NCBI GenBank assembly: GCA_964390545.1
Contig: CAYMJV010000017.1
Span: 1-45,319, forward strand
Source: CAYMJV01 sp964390545
GTDB taxonomy: Bacteria > Desulfobacterota > BSN033 > UBA1163
Direction: 5' to 3'
DNA length: 45,319 nt
Shown here: piece after piece, positions 16,556-24,080 of the stretch
How positions within the stretch are numbered: the stretch's first letter is position 1
Layout: each line of letters opens with the position of its first letter
Program-made: the position numbers and the translations under genes
The notes under the pieces: model-generated
What the model saw: only the letters and a program-made list of their open reading frames with translations
What the model was told of the DNA's origin: nothing
Database searches by the model: none

Positions 16556-16581
16556 TGGAACTTTTGTGTAAAACTCTTCCA
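16556..16581 (+). promoter_or_regulatory. Upstream activating site, Flp promoter
   Basis: TGGAA-N16-TTCCA with inner TTTT..AAAA dyad. The first base lies 136 bp upstream of the -24 GG. A site of the same length and spacing lies at 21324-21349. This fits an enhancer-binding-protein site of a sigma-54 promoter. Confidence 0.5.
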
Positions 16582-16690
16582 CTGCTGCCTTTCGTTGATC
16601 ACAATTAGAACTTGACAGAAATTTATTCGAATTGTCATGAATTATCATCTGTTTTCAACAATTGTAACGAATAGAGAAGCGGAGCCTGTT

Positions 16691-16705
16691 GGGCACGGGT
16701 TTTGC
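16691..16705 (+). promoter_or_regulatory. Sigma-54 (-24/-12) promoter of the Flp pilin gene
   Basis: GGGCACG-GGTT-TTGC matches the consensus TGGCACG-N4-TTGC at all positions but the first, with exact 12-bp GG-to-GC spacing. Transcription would start near 16717, ~75 nt before the pilin ATG. Confidence 0.75.
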
Positions 16706-16791
16706 TCTTTATAAGGTCATAATAAATCTTTGAGGTGAAATAGAAAGTTATAGACCCCTGATAAGATCTATAAGAAAGGAGATAGAAGTCA

Positions 16792-16959
16792 ATGCAAAGG
16801 CTCTTAAAGTTCTTAAAGGATGATCGTGGAGCAAGCGCTGTCGAATACGGGCTGCTCGTGGCCTTGATCGCGGCAGTGATTGTTGGTGCTGTTACGCTTC
16901 TGGGCGGAAATTTAGCGCAAACATTTACTTATGTGGGATCTGTAGTGCTGAAGCCATAA
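16792..16959 (+). CDS. flp: Flp-type IVb pilin
   Basis: 55 residues: a short basic leader (MQRLLKFLKDDRG), then ASAVEYGLLVALIAAVIVGAV, the diagnostic hydrophobic N-terminus of Flp/Fap pilins with Glu at +5 followed by Tyr after the predicted prepilin-peptidase cut at Gly13/Ala14. Length is typical. AAAGGAG lies ~10 nt before the ATG, with a sigma-54 promoter upstream. Flp pilins assemble into Tad pili for adhesion. No tad assembly genes lie in the window, so this is an orphan pilin served from elsewhere. Confidence 0.9.
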   Translation: MQRLLKFLKDDRGASAVEYGLLVALIAAVIVGAVTLLGGNLAQTFTYVGSVVLKP

Positions 16960-16986
16960 ACTTCCATTACAGACCAGAGCAAGGGT

Positions 16987-17143
16987 AGAGGGGCCACAAC
17001 CCCAAAAGTCATTTTCGGCCGGAACGTGCCCCGTCTCGCTTGTTGCAGGATAGACTGGGTCAAGGGGCACAATATAAAATGAGATTACCTTGCCGGGAAG
17101 CCCGCCCTGTGCCTGCCGGTAGGCAGGGGGCGGAGAGCTTCAC
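16987..17143. repeat. Dispersed palindromic repeat, copy B
   Basis: 16987-17023 is a copy of the 'CACAtctTCAAAAGTCATT' type repeat and runs into the same backbone as copy A (CCGGAACGTGCCCCGTC, GGGGCACAATAT, TTGCCGGGAAGCCC, GAGCTTCAC). Here one tip is replaced by the TGCCTGCCGGTAGGCAGG palindrome. It lies downstream of the Flp gene and could end its transcript. Confidence 0.6.
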
Positions 17144-17223
17144 AAGTGAAGATCCGGCCCCCACGACGCAAGATCAGAAATGCCGACGCCAAACTTTTTT
17201 TATGTGAAAGGGAACGTTAAGGG

Positions 17224-17652
17224 TTATTCAGGATTGTCGAACAGTTGACGGACACTCTTGACAGCGGAGGATACCACAAATACTCTTATATTATTGCTAT
17301 TCGGATCTGCAGGAATGATAAAATTACCCTGTCTTTTTGGATCATAACCTAACAACGTTGATCCCACGATCACCTCACCATCAGTAAATGTCACTTCCAA
17401 TTTCAACCCAGAAGGCTTCTCTCCTCCCAAATAAAAATCTCGTTCCTCAAACTGCGGATTCCCATGAAAGTCCCGAACCACAAAAATAGCCTTCAGGTGT
17501 TTCATGAGCACCTCGACTGACCCACCAGAAGGTTTGTCTGCCGGTATAAGATGAAAGCTGTCCTTATTCGGCGAGAAATTCTGCATGAAGCCTTTGATTA
17601 CCTTGCCATTCAGATATTTTACGACCACTTTAGTCGGTTTAGTTGGTTCCAT
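17224..17652 (-). CDS. Two-repeat small protein, DUF6982-like
   Basis: 142 residues made of two similar halves: VVVKYLNGKVIKGFMQNFSP then FHLIPAD...VLMKHLKAIFVV, and LEVTFTDGEVIVGSTLLGYD then FIIPAD...VVSSAVKSVRQL. The beta-rich repeat with a conserved IPAD turn fits the DUF6982-type domain, often found in PilZ-like or signalling contexts. There is no signal peptide, so it is cytoplasmic. The gene sits near pilin and regulator genes. The function is unknown. Confidence 0.7.
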   Translation of the reverse strand: MEPTKPTKVVVKYLNGKVIKGFMQNFSPNKDSFHLIPADKPSGGSVEVLMKHLKAIFVVRDFHGNPQFEERDFYLGGEKPSGLKLEVTFTDGEVIVGSTLLGYDPKRQGNFIIPADPNSNNIRVFVVSSAVKSVRQLFDNPE

Positions 17653-17800
17653 TTTCCTCTGAGCCTTCGACGGATTTCACAGACCATCTCATTTTTTCCT
17701 AGCAACTAAATCTTATCAAAATGTTGTTATCAGTCAAAGTAATTTTTCTCATTCAGAAAGAGAGAAATGGGTGGTTGTCCCTCTTTCTTTGCTGTTCCTG

Positions 17801-18193
17801 TCATGTGTCACTTGGGACCGCTGCATCACGCAGCCATGCTTCCGCTTCATTGACGGTCGGGAAAAGCTTTATGTTGACGCCCAGATTGACAGCCACAGTT
17901 TCGGCAAAGTGCATATCCGACTGAGAATGCTCTTTGTTGGTATCGACGTAAGCAATCCGACGGACAGTCGGCCACGTTCGTTTGCTTCCCTCGGTTACAA
18001 TTTGGTGAATCTCAAGAACGCCCAGGCCTGGACCCCGCAAGTCCTCTTCGATCAGCACAATGGAGCATTGCCTCCGAAGGCAAGTGAGAAAGACCTCCTC
18101 AAGATAGCGACGGACGGTCTCAGGGCTGTTCTCCCCGGACACTCTGATATGCAGATATCCCGCTTTTTGTTCACCCGTTAATTGGTAGCCCAT
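17801..18193 (-). CDS. STAS/SpoIIAA-like domain protein
   Basis: 130 residues, single alpha/beta domain. The pattern YLHIRVSGENSPETVRRYLEEV, then CSIVLIEEDLRGPGLGVLEI, RIAYVDTNKE and AVNLGVNIKLFPTVNEAEAWL resembles the STAS or Sec14-like fold of small signalling proteins, including an amphipathic C-terminal helix. AAGAGGA precedes the ATG. STAS proteins often relay signals by partner switching, but the phosphoacceptor Ser of true anti-sigma antagonists is not evident. Confidence 0.65.
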   Translation of the reverse strand: MGYQLTGEQKAGYLHIRVSGENSPETVRRYLEEVFLTCLRRQCSIVLIEEDLRGPGLGVLEIHQIVTEGSKRTWPTVRRIAYVDTNKEHSQSDMHFAETVAVNLGVNIKLFPTVNEAEAWLRDAAVPSDT

Positions 18194-18734
18194 GCTTTTG
18201 GTCCTCTTTGTCGCCCAACATTATTTATTTTCTATGTTACTACGTTTTTTCTCCCAAAAACCAAACCTTTGGGTTCCTTAAAAGGTTTCCTTTGCTCCCA
18301 TATGGTTTGTAGTGTACACCTTTTTTAGACTTTTTGGAAGTCAGTGAGGGGTACTGGGAGGAAGAGATGAGAAAGTAGAATATGTTACGTATAGCACCTG
18401 CTTATATTGACTTCGAGGTAGTTCTGAGGCGCAAAGATTACGGAGTGAAATACGCAAAAAGGCAGGACCACTGAGATGCAATGACCACATTGATTTGTAA
18501 AATCCCTCCCAACCTCCCTTTGCTAAAGGGAGGAATTACCCCTCTTTGACAAAGAGGGGCGAGGGGAGATTTACCAATGTTTGTGTCAATTCAATTCTAA
18601 GACCTTTATAAATCACATAAAGGTTCAATATTTTCATTTGAAATGAAGCATTCTTATGGAAAATCCCAAAACCAACATTTCAGGGAGCACTGTTCGACGT
18701 AAGATTTGGCTGGTTCTGAAAAAGTTTCTTTAAC
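18194..18734. other. Intergenic region, 541 bp, repeat-rich
   Basis: It holds a copy of a short repeat at 18327-18360 (AGACTTTTTGGAAGT, cf. 2230), a double-hairpin repeat (18498-18577) and a copy of 'GTTCGACGTAAGATTTGGCT' (~18693-18712, cf. 2266 and 9600). No gene is supported. Confidence 0.5.
18498..18577. repeat. Double-hairpin intergenic repeat
   Basis: Two adjacent hairpins, CCTCCCTTT-gct-AAAGGGAGG and CCTCTTT-gac-AAAGAGG, are enclosed by an outer AAATCCC..GGGGAGATTT pairing. The same layout recurs at 32853-32947. Confidence 0.6.
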
Positions 18735-20249
18735 TCAACGAGATCCCTTAACGGCTTCGAAGACCTCACGGGAGATGTCGACCGGAATGTGCCCATGCTG
18801 GGCATCGCCCTGATAATTGTAGTAATTGAAGGGGGGACCTTCGACCAGTGTTTGGCCTCCGCTGCTAAGTCCCCAATGATCCGAGGTGTAGATCTTACCT
18901 CCCTCCAAACCGGTCACCCATTCCTGCTCACCCCGCATATAGGTTGAGAACTTATAACTCGTAAAGTCACTGCTCTTCATTCGATTCTGATGGCTGGCGA
19001 GGCTGCTTTGACGCATCTCCTCGGCATAACGGGACATCATCGATGAAGTATTCTTCGTCATCTCCCTCACTTTCGCCATTCCCTGACGGACATATTCTGA
19101 GGCCCATTGCTGGTTGATACGGAAGCTTTCCGCGATCTTAATGAGGGAGGGAAAATATCGTGCGAACTGTGATTGAGGCGCCCAGAAGCCCGTAGGAATG
19201 ATTCCCCATTGTCCGGTGGACGTAGGACGGAGACCTAAGACATCGAAACAACCGACACAGGAGACGCCGTTTTTGCTTGTGTAAGAAACCACGGCGATCT
19301 CCGCATCGGCTCTCCGCTTCAGATAAGTGGAGGCTTGCGCGGCCCATGATTGATTCGAGTAACGTTCCATCGCCCGGGGGTTGCTTGAACCGAAATGTTT
19401 CATGGCCACCATGAGGGCATCGGTAGGCAGCATATAATTGTAACGAAGGTTTCCGGGGATGCTGGAGCTGCTGAAGTAGGGGATCTGGGATTGTCCGACA
19501 AAATCGATAATCGTGAAGATAAAACCGACATCCCCGTCAGGGGATGTGCAGAGGACTGCACCTTTAGCGGCCGTGAGTTTCCAGCCTTCAGGAACCATGA
19601 GCGAACACGTGCCGTCAGGTGCCGAAACCTGTTTCATCGGAAGAAGGGTCGGCCTGTTCTCTTTCCTCTGAGACGCAAGCCTTTTATAGGTTTGCTCATC
19701 GAGAACCGTGATGTTTGCGATAATGGTCAGAAGGCTGGGTACCATTTCCCTGAATTGCTTTGCAGGCGCCTCGTATCCGAACACCAGAGCAGTAGGGTGC
19801 TTGACATTAAACCAGTATCTCCCTTCTATTAGAATATTTTTGGGACCACTCCGCTGAACTTTCACCACGGTATGCATTCGATCGCGACTGCTTCTTGCCT
19901 CAAGTAGTTTGAGGTCAGGTATCTGCTTGTTGACGTTTTTTAAAGTCGCACCCGCAAAGGTTACGGAGTCGTGCTTTCGATCGACGCTCTCCAGAAAGAT
20001 CATATTCACATGGGACAGGTCCTTCGGGTCAGTGACAAAAACCATCCTGCCGTTGGGGTATCTTTGAGTGCCCACCTTCCATCCCTTAGGCCTGTAAAGC
20101 CCAAAGGCCCCGTCGTCTGTCACATGATACTCATAGTTTGAAAAGGCCGGGGTTCCTTGTGCACGCAGATTTTGCGGAGAAAACGCAGCGATCATTAGAG
20201 CGAGAAAAAGGATTAGGTGTCTGAAAGCCATAGAGGACTCTTTTTTCAT
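18735..20249 (-). CDS. Secreted protein of unknown family (504 aa)
   Basis: The start is placed at ATG 20249 (or 20231). A strong promoter at 20307-20335 lies inside the longer frame that begins at 20387 and rules that frame out. A signal peptide (FRHLILFLALMIAAFSPQNLRAQ) is followed by two segments that each resemble a beta-rich PsbP/Mog1-like domain: YHVTDDGAFGLYRPKGWKVG and VSAPDGTCSLMVPEGWKLTA each open with a 'xxPxGW' turn and repeat a ~140-residue layout. A helical C-terminal region and a Gly/Tyr-rich end follow. A CVGC motif lies mid-protein. The function is unknown. Confidence 0.75.
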   Translation of the reverse strand: MKKESSMAFRHLILFLALMIAAFSPQNLRAQGTPAFSNYEYHVTDDGAFGLYRPKGWKVGTQRYPNGRMVFVTDPKDLSHVNMIFLESVDRKHDSVTFAGATLKNVNKQIPDLKLLEARSSRDRMHTVVKVQRSGPKNILIEGRYWFNVKHPTALVFGYEAPAKQFREMVPSLLTIIANITVLDEQTYKRLASQRKENRPTLLPMKQVSAPDGTCSLMVPEGWKLTAAKGAVLCTSPDGDVGFIFTIIDFVGQSQIPYFSSSSIPGNLRYNYMLPTDALMVAMKHFGSSNPRAMERYSNQSWAAQASTYLKRRADAEIAVVSYTSKNGVSCVGCFDVLGLRPTSTGQWGIIPTGFWAPQSQFARYFPSLIKIAESFRINQQWASEYVRQGMAKVREMTKNTSSMMSRYAEEMRQSSLASHQNRMKSSDFTSYKFSTYMRGEQEWVTGLEGGKIYTSDHWGLSSGGQTLVEGPPFNYYNYQGDAQHGHIPVDISREVFEAVKGSR

Positions 20250-20306
20250 CCACTGGTTTGAAGATACATGTAATCGTGGAAAGAACATTCGCTTCAAAGT
20301 GAGTTC

Positions 20307-20335
20307 AATATAGAAAAAGGAGAGTTCTATGTCAA
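20307..20335 (-). promoter_or_regulatory. Sigma-70 promoter
   Basis: On the minus strand, a perfect TTGACA (20335-20330) is followed after 17 nt by TATATT (20312-20307). It lies between the response regulator and the 504-aa secreted protein and fixes that gene's start. Confidence 0.7.
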
Positions 20336-20391
20336 AAAATATAACCCCAGGTATTGCTTTTCTATGCTCCCCGGGGGCGGTTTGCAAAAAG

Positions 20392-21099
20392 TTAGCTCAA
20401 AACGTCCTCGCAGCCGAGATATTTGAATAACCCTGAGACGTAGTTTCCCCACATGGGGATGGCCTTATCAATCTCGTAGGCCAGTAGCGCGATCTCCCGG
20501 TGATGGATCCTATTATGGACTTCCTCTAGTTTTTGAAAATCCAAAGGCCATGTTTTCTTCCCTTCCCGGGTAATCATATAAATCGTTTCGTCCCTTTCGT
20601 TAACATCCACGATCCGTAAGCGGGTAAAACCATCCCCCGCCCAAAATTCAATTTGGTTGTCTTTCATTTCCCTTAGTTTCTCCCAACCGAAGGAACACCC
20701 GTGCGGATGATTCTTGATGGTGGTAAAGCGCTTTTTCTCCAGAAGGACCCTGCGAAGGCGACCAAGCGTATCGTCGAGGTCAAAAGGTTTGGTGAGATAA
20801 TCACTTGCCCCTCTCTTCATCGCTTCCACTGCCGAATCGATGCTGCCGTGGCCTGTGATCAAAACAGTAAGAGTTTCCGGTCTAAAGTTGACGATCTCAG
20901 TAATTAACTCCAGACCATCCATATCGGGCAATTTAAGGTCCACCAACACTAAGTCGAACGCCGCGCTCCGGATTTTTTGGAGGGCCCCTTCCGCAGTTTC
21001 CGCCGCCTCGACGGAAAACCCGCCAACATTCCCTAACATATTAGACAGATATTCTCTGACCTGTTTATCGTCGTCAACAACCAGGATTCTAGCTTCCAT
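20392..21099 (-). CDS. Response regulator with atypical C-terminal domain
   Basis: 235 residues. Residues 1-120 form a complete receiver domain: DD at 10-11, phosphoacceptor Asp54 in LVLVDLKLPDMDG, the Thr82 switch in VLITGHGS and Lys104 in YLTKPFDL. The receiver sequence is of NtrC/AtoC type, yet no sigma-54 AAA+ or Fis domain follows. Residues ~125-235 (FGWEKLREMKDNQIEFWAGD, then RLRIVDVNERDETIYMITREGKK) form a beta-rich then helical domain with no recognised DNA-binding motif. The gene is near two sigma-54 promoters but cannot itself activate them, so it probably acts by protein contact. Confidence 0.8.
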   Translation of the reverse strand: MEARILVVDDDKQVREYLSNMLGNVGGFSVEAAETAEGALQKIRSAAFDLVLVDLKLPDMDGLELITEIVNFRPETLTVLITGHGSIDSAVEAMKRGASDYLTKPFDLDDTLGRLRRVLLEKKRFTTIKNHPHGCSFGWEKLREMKDNQIEFWAGDGFTRLRIVDVNERDETIYMITREGKKTWPLDFQKLEEVHNRIHHREIALLAYEIDKAIPMWGNYVSGLFKYLGCEDVLS

Positions 21100-21323
21100 A
21101 GATCATTCAAGAAAAAACTACTATATTTTTACTTATAGGTCTACCCCTATGAATGTTAACTTTTTATTAATCAAAAAGCCCCTCACAAAAAGTATATGAA
21201 CCAAATTCTGTGCCAAAAAAGAGTTTATATAGGAATTTGCCAAATTTCACGTAAATTCAAGGGAAAGGGAGACGGCTGTCCCCTTTCTCGGGAGGATTTT
21301 TCTTCTTTTTTTGGGAAATAATT

Positions 21324-21349
21324 TGGAACTTTTGGGTAAAGTACTTCCA
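21324..21349 (+). promoter_or_regulatory. Upstream activating site of the second sigma-54 promoter
   Basis: TGGAA-N16-TTCCA with an inner TTTTGGGTAAA. The distance to the -24 GG is 136 bp, identical to the Flp copy. A second shared block, TTTATTTGAATTGTC, starts 66 bp after the site start in both copies. Confidence 0.5.
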
Positions 21350-21458
21350 CTTTTGGGTTTCATCAGGAAGGGGCAGAATTGGAAAAAAGTTTATTTGAAT
21401 TGTCGCGATTGTTCTTCTAATTGCTCCAATTGAACAGAAGGGACCGATGGATGCGATT

Positions 21459-21473
21459 TGGTACTCGTTTTGC
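21459..21473 (+). promoter_or_regulatory. Sigma-54 (-24/-12) promoter
   Basis: TGGTACT-CGTT-TTGC carries invariant GG (21460-21461) and GC (21472-21473) at 12-bp spacing. Predicted start is ~21485, so it would drive the ~200-nt unit ending at the hairpin 21650-21691. Confidence 0.65.
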
Positions 21474-21487
21474 TTATTGAACAGTAT

Positions 21488-21619
21488 ATGGAATTTGTAA
21501 TCATTTGGAAGACGGTAAATCAGTTTCAGGCAGGGCTAAGTTTGATGATTGGTCTGTATTTGTTGACCATAGCTGGAATGGTGTCGTTACTCTATTTAAA
21601 ACGGTGGGTGAACAATTGA
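21488..21619 (+). CDS. 43-codon putative membrane microprotein, or small RNA
   Basis: The frame reads MEFVIIWKTVNQFQAGLSLM then IGLYLLTIAGMVSLLYLKRW and VNN. It has one hydrophobic helix ending in a positive LKRW, plausible for an inner-membrane microprotein. The ATG lies only ~3 nt after the predicted transcription start and has no ribosome-binding site. The internal ATG at 21545 is preceded by GGCAGGG and would give 24 residues. Because the sigma-54 promoter and terminator frame a ~200-nt unit, a regulatory RNA is an equally good reading. Confidence 0.4.
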   Translation: MEFVIIWKTVNQFQAGLSLMIGLYLLTIAGMVSLLYLKRWVNN

Positions 21620-21649
21620 GATAGCAGAACATAAATAAGAAAAGAAGAC

Positions 21650-21691
21650 GGCTCTCATTTCTGTTGTCAGAATTCTGAAATGAATAGAGCC
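21650..21691 (+). terminator. Hairpin terminator of the sigma-54 micro-transcript
   Basis: GGCTCT-CATTTC (21650-21661) pairs with GAAATG (21677-21682) and AGAGCC (21686-21691) with a 3-nt bulge. A pyrimidine-rich tract (CTTCTCTATTTTCT) follows. Confidence 0.5.
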
Positions 21692-21918
21692 TTCCCCTTC
21701 TCTATTTTCTGTCCTGTTTTCTACCATCCCCCGTTTTCTACGAAGCCATAAGGCCTGCCCCACCTCCCCATGGTCTGACCGTCCTTTGTATCGGTCAGGT
21801 CGCCGGTTCCCTCCTGTTATTTGCCAGAAAAGTATTTGTTCTCTGAAGTTTTTGTGGTATATAGTGCTAACGAAGACAGACCGTTTCTAATCCGTGAAAT
21901 CTCAAAGGAGAAACCCTC

Positions 21919-22488
21919 ATGAAGGAAGATCCTGATCTACAGATGGACGACGCCTGGTCAGACGGCCGTGCCTACTCACCCAAACGAAGAGGAAGTGGAT
22001 CCGGCAGTAGCAGATACCTCCGCATTCTAGCGATCGTCTTCCTCGTCTTGATCTTTGCTGGAGGTATCCTCTACTTCCTCGGCAGACAACCCACCAGCAG
22101 CGAGGTGGGGCCGTTGCAGTCAAAGGTGATCGCTCTGGAGCAGAGGATCGTTGGGCTTGAAAAACGAATCGCAGAGCTACAGGGAAAAATCAGCACTCCG
22201 ACCCCAGACTTAGCCCTTCTTCAGCGGGTGGATGCTCTTTCGCAGAAGATGGAGGCGCTGGAAAAACAAAAACAGCCAGCAGCCGAACCGAAGGCAAAGC
22301 CACCTACTTCCTCAAAGCCAACAGCCTCGGCCGAAAAGAAATACCACACGGTACAGAAAGGGGACACCCTCTACGGGATCAGCAAAAAATACGGGATCAG
22401 CGTGGGGGAACTCCGAAAACTGAACAATCTGTCTGCAGACCAATCGCTTCGGAACGGGCAAAAGCTTCTCGTTTCCCCTGGGCATTAG
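21919..22488 (+). CDS. Membrane-anchored coiled-coil LysM protein
   Basis: 189 residues with AAAGGAG before the ATG. The order is a cytoplasmic charged N-terminus, one transmembrane helix (ILAIVFLVLIFAGGILYFL, ~36-54), a coiled coil (QSKVIALEQRIVGLEKRIAE, with a second segment ALLQRVDALSQKMEALE), a Pro/Ala/Lys linker, and a C-terminal LysM domain (YHTVQKGDTLYGISKKYGIS, ending GQKLLVSPG). LysM binds peptidoglycan, so the protein tethers the inner membrane to the wall or acts as a scaffold. The 230 bp between the micro-transcript terminator and this gene contain the inverted repeat CTGACCG..CGGTCAG (21775-21798). Confidence 0.85.
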   Translation: MKEDPDLQMDDAWSDGRAYSPKRRGSGSGSSRYLRILAIVFLVLIFAGGILYFLGRQPTSSEVGPLQSKVIALEQRIVGLEKRIAELQGKISTPTPDLALLQRVDALSQKMEALEKQKQPAAEPKAKPPTSSKPTASAEKKYHTVQKGDTLYGISKKYGISVGELRKLNNLSADQSLRNGQKLLVSPGH

Positions 22489-22929
22489 TGAGAATAATGG
22501 CTGTTAGGGCTGTTCCATATCCTTGGGTTCAAAGAACCTACCCTTCCTGTCTATAGATTTTTTCAAGAAACCCAAGGGAACGAGACCCGAGTCTCCGTTG
22601 CTTTCCCCCCAATCAAGTACCGAATCGAAGTGCCTCACCGAAGAAGAGTGATTGCCTATAATCCTGAGGGTTGCCTATTTTTTGTTAGGTTGAGAAAAGC
22701 TATAGGTTACAAGGGTTTGATTCAGAGCCACGTTGGTTTTAATAGCGATTCAATGAATTTATAGACAAGGATGTGCTCTCACCCAGTCCTTTTGCGTTGA
22801 TGACATAAGAACGATTATCTTATTCAGATAGACTATTTATTGATTTTTTTTATTTCTTTTCGTCGTCTACATCAATTGGTATAAGGTTTGCTAATTGGAT
22901 CTAAGAGTTAAACTCTTTCTCTAAATAAA

Positions 22930-22957
22930 TTGACAAAATTTTTGAATGATATATTTT
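22930..22957 (+). promoter_or_regulatory. Sigma-70 promoter of small RNA/leader
   Basis: A perfect TTGACA (22930-22935) is followed after 16 nt by TATTTT (22952-22957) in AT-rich DNA. Start predicted near 22963. Confidence 0.5.
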
Positions 22958-22962
22958 ACCAG

Positions 22963-23098
22963 CGAGGAGAGAAGTACATCGACTGTTCTTAGCCCTTCAT
23001 GGGGTTTGTAAATGAGTCTATCACTACCTTTTCAGGGAGGAGGAGTGAGGGTTTTTCGAGCCTGGCCTTCAAAATGCTGAAGCCAGGCTTTTTTCTTT
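22963..23098 (+). ncRNA. Candidate small RNA or attenuating leader of the protease cluster
   Basis: A promoter and a strong intrinsic terminator frame ~135 nt with no ribosome-binding site plus convincing ORF. It includes purine-rich CAGGGAGGAGGAGTGAGGG, which could act as an anti-Shine-Dalgarno target or in RNA pairing. Because the terminator lies 130 nt before the orthocaspase gene, the element may be a conditional leader for the cluster or an independent sRNA. I match it to no known riboswitch. Confidence 0.4.
23059..23098 (+). terminator. Strong intrinsic terminator
   Basis: AGCCTGGC-c-TTCA (23059-23071) pairs with TGAA-GCCAGGCT (23078-23089) around a short loop, followed by TTTTTTCTTTT. 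It lies between the candidate leader and the orthocaspase gene. Confidence 0.8.
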
Positions 23099-23227
23099 TC
23101 ATTCCGTGGTTCACAAGATCTGAGGGGAAGCGATAGGTGGGAATGAGGGCTATTGGGGCCTGCGGAAGGCCTCTTGAGTTCCAAACCTGATTAAAGAAAC
23201 GAAACCAACCCGAAAGGAGGATGGATT

Positions 23228-24064
23228 ATGGCAAAAGGGCTTGCATTGACAATTGGACTTAACTCAGTCGACCCAAAACATTACGGAGGGTGGTCAGGAA
23301 AATTGAATGCCTGTGAAGCGGATACAGAGGACATGGCTGATATCGGGAAGTCGAGAAAGTTTAAGGTGAAGTCCTTACTAACGAAGGCGGCCACCCGGGC
23401 AAAGGTGATAGGTGAAATGTCAAAAGCTGCGAAAACGCTCAAGGCGGGCGATATCTTCATGTTAAGCTATTCCGGTCACGGGGGGCAGTTACCAGATCTT
23501 AACAGCGACGAACCAGATGCTCAGGATGAAACCTGGTGCCTTTACGATGGTGAACTCGTCGATGACGAACTCTATGCTCAACTCGGGAAATTTTCTTCGG
23601 GGGTTCGTATCCTTGTCTTTTCGGATAGCTGCCACAGTGGCACGGTGGTGAAATTGGCCTACTACCGAGGAAAAACAACTGCCCGGGGTTCTGGTCCCAG
23701 CCTGCAGGGAGTAAGATATCGATTCATGCCCGCTGATGTAGCACTTCGCACCTACCGGGTCAACAGGGGTTTTTATGACAAGATATTGAAAAATACCAGG
23801 TTGAAGGGAGCAGAAAAGGCAGTGAAGGCTTCGGTTTTGTTAATCTCCGGATGCCAAGACAATCAGTTGTCTTCCGATGGTGACTTCAACGGCCTTTTCA
23901 CCGCTCAGTTGTTGCGGGTCTGGAAGAACGGTGTGTTTAAAGGCGACTACAAAAAGTTTCACGAATCGATCGTCCGTCGCATGCCTCCCGATCAAACCCC
24001 TAATTACTTTCGCGTTGGACGGGCCAATTTGAAGTTTGAGGCACAAAGACCTTTCACTATCTGA
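23228..24064 (+). CDS. Caspase-family (C14, orthocaspase/metacaspase-like) peptidase
   Basis: 278 residues with AAAGGAGG 8 nt before the ATG. The p20-like caspase-hemoglobinase fold is clear: ALTIGLNSVDPKHYGG, then NACEADTEDMADI, DIFMLSYSGHGGQ with catalytic His84, and ILVFSDSCHSG with catalytic Cys135. A later VLLISGCQDNQLSSDGDFNGLFTAQLL matches the usual end of the domain. Acidic residues after His (DLNSDEPDAQDE) could bind Ca2+ or form the basic-P1 pocket, so Arg/Lys specificity is likely from family knowledge. It has no signal peptide or effector domain. It heads a run of five hydrolase-type genes, which suggests a partner-activated proteolytic role. Confidence 0.92.
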   Translation: MAKGLALTIGLNSVDPKHYGGWSGKLNACEADTEDMADIGKSRKFKVKSLLTKAATRAKVIGEMSKAAKTLKAGDIFMLSYSGHGGQLPDLNSDEPDAQDETWCLYDGELVDDELYAQLGKFSSGVRILVFSDSCHSGTVVKLAYYRGKTTARGSGPSLQGVRYRFMPADVALRTYRVNRGFYDKILKNTRLKGAEKAVKASVLLISGCQDNQLSSDGDFNGLFTAQLLRVWKNGVFKGDYKKFHESIVRRMPPDQTPNYFRVGRANLKFEAQRPFTI

Positions 24065-24080
24065 CTCAACTTTTTCTTTA

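Larger units (their letters stand above)
16122..16791. other. Intergenic region, 670 bp, with repeats and a sigma-54 promoter
   Basis: It contains a nested palindrome (16176-16244), a dispersed repeat (16454-16496), an upstream activating palindrome (16556-16581) and the sigma-54 promoter of the Flp pilin (16691-16705). The plus-strand frames at 16049 and 16282 have no coding features. Confidence 0.6.
21100..21487. other. Intergenic region with duplicated sigma-54 control region
   Basis: 388 bp between the response regulator start and the micro-ORF. From ~21312 to 21475 it aligns without gaps, judged by eye, to ~16544-16707: TTTGGAACTTTTG..GTAAA..CTTCCACT, then TTTATTYGAATTGTC, then the -24/-12 elements at identical spacing. 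Confidence 0.6.
22489..23227. other. Intergenic region, 739 bp, with a small RNA or leader candidate
   Basis: Just after the LysM gene is a 9-bp inverted repeat (CCTTGGGTT 22521-22529, AACCCAAGG 22569-22577) with a 39-nt loop. Then come ~350 bp of AT-rich DNA without a supported gene, followed by a promoter (22930-22957), a ~135-nt transcribed stretch and an intrinsic terminator (23059-23098). The orthocaspase gene's AAAGGAGG lies at 23213-23220. Confidence 0.55.

Noticed and set aside
20250..20387. N-terminal extension of the 504-aa secreted protein
   Set aside because: A consensus promoter (20307-20335) lies inside it, and the signal peptide begins properly only at 20249 or 20231.
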